Assembly (NCBI GenBank): GCA_900299305.1
Contig: OMJJ01000331.1
Location: forward strand, 1-51,036
Source: a bacterium
GTDB lineage: Bacteria > Armatimonadota > Chthonomonadetes > Chthonomonadales > Chthonomonadaceae
Reading direction: 5' to 3'
DNA: 51,036 nucleotides
Positions 40,685 through 48,232 of this stretch are shown piece by piece (the stretch's first letter is position 1; every line of letters starts with the position of its first letter). The notes beneath the pieces were generated by a model. It made no database searches. It saw only the letters and a program-made list of their open reading frames with translations, and was not told the origin of the DNA. The translations under genes and the position numbers were made by a program.

Positions 40685-43621
40685 ATGAAAATTTGGAGAG
40701 AGTTAGCACTAACTGCCTGCCTCATAGGGATACCCCTTGTAGCACAGGCGGAAAACTACGCCCTTATCATTGGCGTAGACGAGTATCAAGATAAAGCGCA
40801 TATCGCCTCTTTAACTACCGCGGTTGCGGATGCAAAAGCCTTCGCCCAAGTGCTACAGGCAAAAGCGCAGGTAAAAGCCGCGCAGGTACAACTGCTTACG
40901 AGCGATGGAGCCATGAAGCCTACCCGTAAGGAGATTTTGAACCAGATTTCGCTATGGCAAAAGCAAGGGCAAGCGGACGATGTATACTACCTCTTTTTTG
41001 CGGGGCAGGGAGTAGCACTGGATAGCGAGAGTTATCTGCTTCCCTACGACGGGAACCTCACCTCTGCCCAGACCCTGCAAGAGACCTCTATTACCGCAAA
41101 AGAGTGGAGTGCGGCACTCTCGAAACTCAAAGGAAGAGCCGTTCTTGCCTACCTTGATATAGCACACGGCAACCCCTCCACAGCACCCGCGCCCTTCCTT
41201 CCTACTCAACCACGTTGGTTGGAGGCACAACTCCAACGCTTTGGCTTAGAGAAGAGCACCCAAAGCGAGACCCTCTTCTCGGCAAAGGCATACCAGCGTA
41301 GCCGCGACTGGAGCCGCAAACAGCGCGGCTACTTTGGGTACTTCTTGGAACAGGCGTATAAGGGAGAGGCGGCAGATGGAAAAGGAACCCTCCGTACCAA
41401 AAACATACGCGACTACCTAAACAAAGCCGTTTCGGGGGCGGCTCTACGGGAAGAGGGGGCTATTTTAGAGCCTTACTCCCTCCCTACCGGCGACACCCTA
41501 AGCAGTTTGCCCTTAGTAATAGGGCTACCCGCAGGAAACGGTGGAGAGAGCGCGGTTCCTACCCAGATAGGGGCTACCCCCGAAGAGCAGTACGAGGCGG
41601 GCTTTCAGAAGGCGTATGAACTGTTTCGCCAAAAGAAGTATGAGGAATCGCGGCAAGCGGCACAGCAACTTACCGCTACCTCTCCCAGTGCAGTCCGCGC
41701 CCTCTATTTTTTAGCAAACCTTCAGTGGGACATCTACAAAAACTTCAACGAATCGGAGCAGGGTTTCCGTAAAGCCATCGCGGCAGACCCCAAAAACGGC
41801 TACGCCTACTTCCGCTTGGGAACCCTCTACATCAACGCAAAGAAGAACTACGACGAAGCAGAAAAACTGTATCAAAAAGCACTGGAACTAGAACCCAATA
41901 ACTCGCAAGTCGTGAATGCAATGGGAACTATCTTCCAAGAGGGGCGGCGCGACTACCCCAACGCGGAGAGTATGTACCGAAAAGCCATGCAACTCGACCC
42001 CTTCTCCGCGCTTCCGGTAAGTAACTTAGGCACACTGGCACAAGTAGTAAAAAAGGACTACATTGAAGCAGAAAAACTCTACCGTAGAGCCATGGAGATA
42101 GAGCCGCAACTGGTAGAACCCGTGTATAGCCTAGCAACTCTGTACCATAACGTAAAGAAAAACTACCCCGTTGCCGAGAGCCTCTATCGCAAAGCCATCG
42201 ACCTCGACCCACAAGATGCTTCCGCCCTTAGTGGGCTTGCCAACCTCTACAAAGAGGCGAAACGTGACTACCCCGAAGCCGAAAAACTCTACCGAAAAGG
42301 GATGGAAGTAGACCCCTTTAGCCCCTACCCCCTAAACGGTTTGGGGAACCTATACAAAGACATAAAGCACGACTACGCGAAGGCAGAAGAGTTCTTCCTG
42401 AAAGCGATGCAGGTAAACCCCTACTTTGCACCGGCTTATACCAACCTAGGAGTACTCGCCCAACTGTCTAAGCACGACGCAGTGGGAGCCGAAAAACTGT
42501 TTCGTCAGGCGATGGAGATAGACCCTTACTCTGCCTCACCCGTTTTCAACCTTGCGGTGTTGTACCAGAACCAGAAGAAGGACTACCCCGAAGCCGAAAA
42601 ACTCTATCGCAAAGCCATCGACCTCGAACCCTCTCTTGCTTACCCCCTAACGGGATTTGCAGAGTTCTATAGCGAAGCGAAAGCCAACCCCGCAGAGGCA
42701 GAGAAGAACTACCAACAGGCACTAGAGAAGTTCCCAGACGACATCGCCGTCTACATGGGGTATGCGACCTTCAACCGCAAGGTAAAAAAGGATTTTACCA
42801 ACGCAGAAAAACTACTTCGCAAAGCGATGGAGGTCTCCCCACGTGACCCACGACCCGTTAATGAACTAGGGAATCTGTACCGAGAACTCAAAAACGACCC
42901 CGTAAATGCGGAGAAGTACTATCGGCAAGCGATGGAGATGGATAGCACCTACGCCAGCCCCTTCCATCACCTTGCAACCCTGTACCAAGAGCAGAAACGC
43001 CCCGCAAGCGAAATAGAGCCGCTACTGCGGAAGGCAGCAGAACTCGACCCCTCGTCGGGAACCTCTCTAAATAACCTCGCTCTGATGTTCCAGAACGAGA
43101 AGAAGGACTATGTGGAAGCAGAACGGCTTTTCCGCAAAGCAATAGAGGTCAATCCCACCGATACTACCACCTTTTACAACCTTGCCAACCTGTGCAAAGA
43201 TGTAAAGAAAGACTATCCCGAAGCCGAGAAACTCTACCTCAAGGCGATGGAACTCGACGCACGCTTTGCCGCCCCGCTCTATGGGTTGGCGGCAATCTAT
43301 CGGGATGTGAAGAAGGACTACGACAAGACCGAAGAACTCTATCGGAAAGCCATAAAACTCGACCCGCAAGATGCCTACCCGCAAAACGCGATGGGGCAAC
43401 TTTACCACTATATCTATAAGAATGCGGCGGAGGCGGAGCCGTTCTTTCGTAAGGCGGTGGCACTGGATAGAACACGAGGGGCATACTTTGCAAACCTCTC
43501 CGACTGCCTCTTTACTTTGAACCGTAAGGACGAAGCCCTTCAGATGGCGAACCGCGCTATCCTGCTGAACTATCGTAACCCAAACCACCCCGCATTTACG
43601 AAACTAGGAATTAAGCCGTAG
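40685..43621 (+). CDS. Secreted pseudo-caspase with a long TPR-like array
   Basis: Start at 40685 (978 residues) gives a signal peptide ending VAQA and GGAG upstream; a second ATG at 40673 is in frame. Residues about 22-260 are a caspase fold (ALIIGVDEYQD, YYLFFAGQGVALDSESYLLPYD), but the catalytic His is Gln108 (AGQG for GHG) and the Cys is Ala160 (LDIAHG for D-x-CHSG): both catalytic residues are replaced. From about 285 on, some 18 TPR-like units repeat at a strict 35 residues (consensus DYPEAEKLYRKAIDLDP). It is probably a periplasmic scaffold or sensor. Monocistronic. Confidence 0.88.
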   Translation: MKIWRELALTACLIGIPLVAQAENYALIIGVDEYQDKAHIASLTTAVADAKAFAQVLQAKAQVKAAQVQLLTSDGAMKPTRKEILNQISLWQKQGQADDVYYLFFAGQGVALDSESYLLPYDGNLTSAQTLQETSITAKEWSAALSKLKGRAVLAYLDIAHGNPSTAPAPFLPTQPRWLEAQLQRFGLEKSTQSETLFSAKAYQRSRDWSRKQRGYFGYFLEQAYKGEAADGKGTLRTKNIRDYLNKAVSGAALREEGAILEPYSLPTGDTLSSLPLVIGLPAGNGGESAVPTQIGATPEEQYEAGFQKAYELFRQKKYEESRQAAQQLTATSPSAVRALYFLANLQWDIYKNFNESEQGFRKAIAADPKNGYAYFRLGTLYINAKKNYDEAEKLYQKALELEPNNSQVVNAMGTIFQEGRRDYPNAESMYRKAMQLDPFSALPVSNLGTLAQVVKKDYIEAEKLYRRAMEIEPQLVEPVYSLATLYHNVKKNYPVAESLYRKAIDLDPQDASALSGLANLYKEAKRDYPEAEKLYRKGMEVDPFSPYPLNGLGNLYKDIKHDYAKAEEFFLKAMQVNPYFAPAYTNLGVLAQLSKHDAVGAEKLFRQAMEIDPYSASPVFNLAVLYQNQKKDYPEAEKLYRKAIDLEPSLAYPLTGFAEFYSEAKANPAEAEKNYQQALEKFPDDIAVYMGYATFNRKVKKDFTNAEKLLRKAMEVSPRDPRPVNELGNLYRELKNDPVNAEKYYRQAMEMDSTYASPFHHLATLYQEQKRPASEIEPLLRKAAELDPSSGTSLNNLALMFQNEKKDYVEAERLFRKAIEVNPTDTTTFYNLANLCKDVKKDYPEAEKLYLKAMELDARFAAPLYGLAAIYRDVKKDYDKTEELYRKAIKLDPQDAYPQNAMGQLYHYIYKNAAEAEPFFRKAVALDRTRGAYFANLSDCLFTLNRKDEALQMANRAILLNYRNPNHPAFTKLGIKP

Positions 43622-43770
43622 TAAGGATATTTTCTTGCATTTGGGGCAGAAATTTAGGTGGCAACCGATAACTTTTCGTAACATAAGCCCGTCTTAATAG
43701 TACGAGAGTATTTTCTGTATCTCGACCTATCTTTCTGCCCTCCCCCCGTAACCACAAGGAGACTGTTGTC

Positions 43771-45009
43771 ATGCCTCGACCAAACGCACTACTGACTATA
43801 ACGGCTTGTTTGGGGGTCGCCTCTCTGGTAGGCAGTACCCCTGCCTTCGCTCAGTTTGGGCAACCCAACGACCCACGCTTCGCCAATCGTAACGACCAGC
43901 TGCCCTTCAACTACCGTACTATTTCGCCTTACGTTCGCAACGGTATCCTGATTCCAAACACAAACCCCAACACGAACTACGGAAGAGGGCGGGGCAATGT
44001 GAACACGGTAGCAGGAAACTTCAATGTGGTTCCGCTTACGTTAAGCACCGCCCCCGACTCGACTATTTTCGACCAGATGGCGCGAATGAACGAGATTCAT
44101 GGCTATGACTCCCCCCTCTCACCGTTTATTCTGCGCTCTAATCCCCCCAACTCCCGCCCTTACCGCTATCGAAATGGGCTATGGGGCAGGAATGCCTTCT
44201 ATGTAACATGGGGTACCACTATCTTTCCGGGCGGCTCGGCGTACTATCCCTACTACTCACCAGTCTGGTCTACGGGGTATAGTTGTCTCTCTCCTTACTA
44301 CCTTTACTGGGGGCTTACCGCGCCGTTCTTGATGAACGACTTTGTATATCAGACCCCGCCGAACGTTATCTATGTTCCCGTACCCGTCTATACTGATGGG
44401 GGCAACTATCATGGTTGGAAGCAGGAGGACATCGACGGCTACTACCTAAACAAGAAGGCTCCCGCCGACCCCAACCCAAAGGAGAAGACCAAAGAGGGCG
44501 AAAAAGAGCCGGAGAAGGAGAAAGCCGAAGGGTTAGAGGGGGTTGCGGCGGTAGCCATTGCAAACAGCCCCGTAGCCGACGTAGCACGGGCAATTCAGAA
44601 GGCATGGGTGGAGCAGGATGTTCAGTCGCTTGCGGATGTGGTGGATAAGCAGAAGCGGGTGGCTATCTATCTGCGGGGCAAGTACCAGTACTCGCTTCCT
44701 CCGCAGGACTACCTCGATTTAACGCGAGATGCCCTACAGTCTACCAAAACTCAACGATTCGAGATAGATACACCTCAGAAAAAAGAGAAGGGGGTCTACC
44801 TCCTTACTGGTAAGCACACCTATAAGGGTGCGGACGGCGAGAACCATGTCGTCTATGTGAGTTATGTGGTAGAGCGGTTTAATGGGAAGTACATCGTTAC
44901 ACAGGTAGGAACCGCCCCCGAACGCATTACCCCCAAAATGGTGCGCGAATCGTTTAACCGACGCAACGACACCGACAACACAAACGGGAACTTTGAGAAT
45001 AAAGAGTAG
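43771..45009 (+). CDS. Secreted protein of unknown function
   Basis: A 412-residue protein with a signal peptide ending AFA-Q (about 27). Residues 30-215 are rich in Asn, Pro, Tyr and Gly (low complexity, YYPYYSPVWS). A Lys/Glu-rich linker (about 235-255) leads to a compact domain (about 265-390): DVARAIQKAWVEQDVQSLADVV..., a beta-rich core and RFNGKYIVTQVG, similar in outline to an NTF2-like fold. I do not recognise a family. AAGGAG precedes the start. It converges on the MBL gene with a 3-base gap. Confidence 0.7.
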   Translation: MPRPNALLTITACLGVASLVGSTPAFAQFGQPNDPRFANRNDQLPFNYRTISPYVRNGILIPNTNPNTNYGRGRGNVNTVAGNFNVVPLTLSTAPDSTIFDQMARMNEIHGYDSPLSPFILRSNPPNSRPYRYRNGLWGRNAFYVTWGTTIFPGGSAYYPYYSPVWSTGYSCLSPYYLYWGLTAPFLMNDFVYQTPPNVIYVPVPVYTDGGNYHGWKQEDIDGYYLNKKAPADPNPKEKTKEGEKEPEKEKAEGLEGVAAVAIANSPVADVARAIQKAWVEQDVQSLADVVDKQKRVAIYLRGKYQYSLPPQDYLDLTRDALQSTKTQRFEIDTPQKKEKGVYLLTGKHTYKGADGENHVVYVSYVVERFNGKYIVTQVGTAPERITPKMVRESFNRRNDTDNTNGNFENKE

Positions 45010-45012
45010 ATA

Positions 45013-45753
45013 CTACTCACTCGAAGAACAGAGATACGCTTCACCCGGTTCTAACGGGTGGAGCGTTACTTTTAGCCCCGCGATATGTTTGGTAAGAGCC
45101 TCTGGCGTACCTGTGAGCAAGGGAAACGTTGCGTAGTGAACTGGAATGACATGGGGGGCTTTGAGAAGTTTTATGGCGTAAGCCGCCTCACGGGGCCCCA
45201 TTGTAAAGTGGTCTCCTATGGGGAGAATGGCGAGGGTAGGCTGATAGAGTTCGCCAATGAGTGCCATATCCCCAAACAGAGCGGTATCGCCAGAGATATA
45301 GAGCGTATATCCATCCTCCATCGTAAGCACATATCCCGCAGGTTCCCCGCCAAAGACCACACGCCCGTCTGCTTCCACAAAACTACTGGTGTGGTCGGCG
45401 TGTGTCATGGTGATACGAATGCCCGCTACCTCTTGGGTTCCCCCTTTATTCATATAGGCAAGACGATTAGAGAGTCCCTTTCCACTGAGCCAAGCACACG
45501 CCTCAACTATCGCAACAATGGGAGCGTTTGGGTTCTGTTTTGCTATCTCTACCACATCCGCACAGTGGTCTTCATGAATATGGGTTAGCAGAATCATATC
45601 CAATGAGGGAAGGTTGCTTAGGTCTTTCCACGTTTGGGGACAACGGGGGTTCCCTGTCAGAAAAGGGTCTACCAGCAGATTTTTCCCTGTGGGGGTGGTT
45701 ATCAGTAAAGTGGAGTGTCCTAAATAGGTAACGGTTGTTTGACTTTGCGACAT
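45013..45753 (-). CDS. Metallo-beta-lactamase fold hydrolase (UPF0173/UlaG-like)
   Basis: A 246-residue MBL-fold protein. Metal site THIHEDHCAD (H-x-H-x-D-H), a second His in MTHADHTSSF, Asp in ISGDTALFGDM and the final His in IPVHYATFP. The pattern fits the UPF0173 group of metal-dependent hydrolases, whose substrates are largely unknown. Last gene of an operon with VanZ-like and M61 genes (13-bp gap). Confidence 0.9.
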   Translation of the reverse strand: MSQSQTTVTYLGHSTLLITTPTGKNLLVDPFLTGNPRCPQTWKDLSNLPSLDMILLTHIHEDHCADVVEIAKQNPNAPIVAIVEACAWLSGKGLSNRLAYMNKGGTQEVAGIRITMTHADHTSSFVEADGRVVFGGEPAGYVLTMEDGYTLYISGDTALFGDMALIGELYQPTLAILPIGDHFTMGPREAAYAIKLLKAPHVIPVHYATFPLLTGTPEALTKHIAGLKVTLHPLEPGEAYLCSSSE

Positions 45754-45766
45754 ATTCTCAAAACTC

Positions 45767-46249
45767 CTAGCGGTTCTCGGTATTGGAGGTCTGTAACCTC
45801 TCTGCGAAGTACTGATGCCCCTTCCAAATCAAAACAACTCCACAGGCGATAGTCACGCCGATACTGTCTATCATCACGTCGTTGATGGAGGAGGTACGAT
45901 TGGGGACAAAAGCCTGATGTATCTCATCGGAACAGGCGTACAGCACAGCGACCAGTGCCCCCAGCCCAATCTCCTTGAAGGTAATGCGTGGCTTCCCGTA
46001 CTGTAACGCCCGAAACGCCCAAAACGTTAAGACAAGGTACTCGGTAATGTGGGCAGTTTTACGAAAAAGATAGTTTACGTCGTCTACCTTTTGTGCGTCT
46101 AGGCTCTTCCACAGCCCCGGAACAAATCGGTCTAGTATCCGTGCTATTAGCGGTAACGAGTGTTCATTTGAGCCAGCACGCCCCGAAAGATAGAAGATAA
46201 TGCCCATCCATAATAAGAGCGGCAGGAGATAGAAGAGGCGTTTCTTCAT
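45767..46249 (-). CDS. VanZ-like membrane protein
   Basis: A 160-residue protein with three to four membrane helices. VanZ signatures are RKTAHITEYLVL and DEIHQAFVPNRTSSINDVMIDSIG. Named for a teicoplanin-resistance gene, but most chromosomal members have no known role and no vancomycin genes are here. It is flanked by the M61 peptidase (11 bp) and MBL genes in the same operon. Confidence 0.9.
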   Translation of the reverse strand: MKKRLFYLLPLLLWMGIIFYLSGRAGSNEHSLPLIARILDRFVPGLWKSLDAQKVDDVNYLFRKTAHITEYLVLTFWAFRALQYGKPRITFKEIGLGALVAVLYACSDEIHQAFVPNRTSSINDVMIDSIGVTIACGVVLIWKGHQYFAERLQTSNTENR

Positions 46250-46260
46250 GGTAGATAGGT

Positions 46261-48093
46261 TTAGTCCTTCTTGTAGAAGGCTGGGCTTGCCAGAAGCACT
46301 TTTAGCAGTGCCTCCTCTTTACCAGTAAGCTCCTCTTTCGGAATCCTGTCGAGGGTTATCTCACCTGTTCGAGAGCCGATATTGCCGACAAGCGTTAGGG
46401 TTTCGGCTTTGCGCTTAACCTCTGCTTTCAACTCTGCACCGGGCTTCATAGCTTGAAGCAGAGAGCGGAAGTTTCCTGTATCTACCTTCGTTCCATTGAT
46501 GTGCGTGATGATGTCGCCCTTCTTTAGCCCCATTTTCTCAGCGGCAGTCCCCTCTACGACCTCTATCAGTGTAAGCGGTGAACTCGCAGAAGCAGAGGGC
46601 GAAGTGAGGATACCCAGATAACCGTCTTCCTTTTGTGCCAAGCGCAACCCAAAGGGCTTGAGGACTTGTGTCCACATCATCTCATCTGTGCCGCGTACAT
46701 AGGCGTTGTACTCGGTAGTAAGGTCGATACCTGCCGCGTTGTTAATAGCAGTAAGAATGGCATCATCGGGGTAGCCTTTGCCCTTTGAGGCGTACTTTTC
46801 GTCTAGTTCGCGCAGAACGTCATCCATGCCCTTTGCGCCCTCCGTAAGAGCGCGAATCCGAAGGTCGAAATAGAACCCAACCACGCTTCCCTTGAGATAG
46901 TAACTCAGCCCCCCAAATCCAAAACTGCCTCCCTCCCATGCTTTACGGCTCGCCTCTTCCAGAGTTACGGTTTTACGGGCAGGAGTGGAGTTTAGTTGTT
47001 GGATGCGCCCTGCCATGTCGCGCAGAAACCAGTCTTGCGGAAACGCATTTGCCCGTGCCAGCAGTAGTTGCGCGTAGTAGTCGGTTACACCCTCCGCAAA
47101 CCATACGTTAGGGCTACGCACCTCTTTGGTGTAGTCGAAGGGACCCAACTGTTCGGGGTGAATATACTTTACATCCCACGCATGGAAAAACTCGTGCGAA
47201 ACCAGCGGAAACATTCCCTCGTCCCCGCCCCCACCAATCGCGCCAAAGACATGAATAGTGGTGGAGTTCCTATGCTCCAAGCCACCCCCAAAGCCCCCGC
47301 CCCCGCAGTGAAACAGAAACACATATCGCTTAAAGGGGAACCTACCGAGTATCTTCTCTGCCTCTAGGGCGACGGTGGTGAGGTTTTTCTGGAACTGAGG
47401 AGTGTTTACCTTGTGGTCTCCTACCAGCACACACTGGAAGGGAGTACGCGACACGGTGAAATGGAAGGTATCGAACTTACCGAACTGAATGGGGCAGTCG
47501 ATAAACTGGTCGTAGTTCTCGGCTTGAAAAGAGAAGGTAGAGGGGCTTTTTGCGCGTTGGGAGGCGGTATCTAACCCTGTAGCCACCTGCCAACCGGTAG
47601 GTAGTGACATGGTAAGGGAGATTTTTGCCTCTTTGTACTCTGCGGGGTAGAGGAAGGCAGAGGCACCATTGATGTAGCCCGTATTGGGTAGTAGGCTAGA
47701 GCCGAAAAATCCGTACCCGCTATCGTCTGCGGTAAGGTCGTACTCCACGTTCAGGCTAGAGACGTGATTGGGGTTGCTCACCTCCCACCTACGGGGTGTG
47801 GGATGGGTAAGCGTGAGAGGGTTCTTCTTGTCGTCTTTTGCGCTGAGGTTCGCGATTTTCTTTTCGTAGTGAAGTATCTGGTAGTAGCCAGGAGTCCATG
47901 CGGGAATCTCGAAGGCAGTTTTGTCGGCAGGAGGGGCGGTGAGTTTGAGTTGGATGTGCAGGGTCTTCTGCGCGAGGTTGCCAATCTCTACATGGTACTG
48001 TAATTGCGGGGAGGTCGCAGAGGCGAATGCCGCGCTTGTAAGAAGAAGGGCAACCCCTATCCAGAGGCTTTTTAGCAGGGAACGTCGGTACAT
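46261..48093 (-). CDS. M61-family glycyl aminopeptidase-like protein with PDZ domain
   Basis: A 610-residue exported peptidase. A Tat-like or Sec signal begins MYRRSLLKSLWIGVALLL; ATG at 48093 is preferred over TTG at 48114. The N-terminal beta domain is followed by the zinc motif HEFFHAWD (about 298-305), then the third ligand in FAEGVTDYYAQ (about 331), both M61 hallmarks. A PDZ domain near 500-575 (GTAAEKMGLKKGDIITHINGTKV) should bind peptide C-termini. First gene of the operon with VanZ and MBL genes. Confidence 0.92.
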   Translation of the reverse strand: MYRRSLLKSLWIGVALLLTSAAFASATSPQLQYHVEIGNLAQKTLHIQLKLTAPPADKTAFEIPAWTPGYYQILHYEKKIANLSAKDDKKNPLTLTHPTPRRWEVSNPNHVSSLNVEYDLTADDSGYGFFGSSLLPNTGYINGASAFLYPAEYKEAKISLTMSLPTGWQVATGLDTASQRAKSPSTFSFQAENYDQFIDCPIQFGKFDTFHFTVSRTPFQCVLVGDHKVNTPQFQKNLTTVALEAEKILGRFPFKRYVFLFHCGGGGFGGGLEHRNSTTIHVFGAIGGGGDEGMFPLVSHEFFHAWDVKYIHPEQLGPFDYTKEVRSPNVWFAEGVTDYYAQLLLARANAFPQDWFLRDMAGRIQQLNSTPARKTVTLEEASRKAWEGGSFGFGGLSYYLKGSVVGFYFDLRIRALTEGAKGMDDVLRELDEKYASKGKGYPDDAILTAINNAAGIDLTTEYNAYVRGTDEMMWTQVLKPFGLRLAQKEDGYLGILTSPSASASSPLTLIEVVEGTAAEKMGLKKGDIITHINGTKVDTGNFRSLLQAMKPGAELKAEVKRKAETLTLVGNIGSRTGEITLDRIPKEELTGKEEALLKVLLASPAFYKKD

Positions 48094-48172
48094 AGTGCGT
48101 ACAGTCCTAATCAAAAGGTAGTTGCCCCTTAGTTTCGCGATATGCTCTCGAATCTCCTACCCCAAAAGGAAA

Positions 48173-48206
48173 GCCCCCGCTTCCTTGTAATGAGGTGAGC
48201 AGGGGC
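48173..48206 (-). terminator. Intrinsic terminator after the SBBP/Ig gene
   Basis: On the minus strand GCCCCTGCT pairs with AGCGGGGGC (one mismatch) around a 16-base loop and is followed by TTTCCTTTT. It ends 27 bases beyond the stop of the large SBBP/Ig gene, so its reading direction is right. Confidence 0.75.
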
Positions 48207-48232
48207 AACGTAGAAGCAAAGGCTGAACCTAC

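Noticed and set aside
40685-43621. TPR plus caspase as a CRISPR-associated TPR-CHAT (Csx29-like) protein
   Set aside because: There is no Cas7-11 or CRISPR array nearby, the protein has a signal peptide, and both catalytic residues are missing.
45767-46249. Antibiotic-resistance gene (vanZ)
   Set aside because: Only the family name suggests it; no vanHAX or regulator genes are present and chromosomal VanZ-like proteins are widespread.
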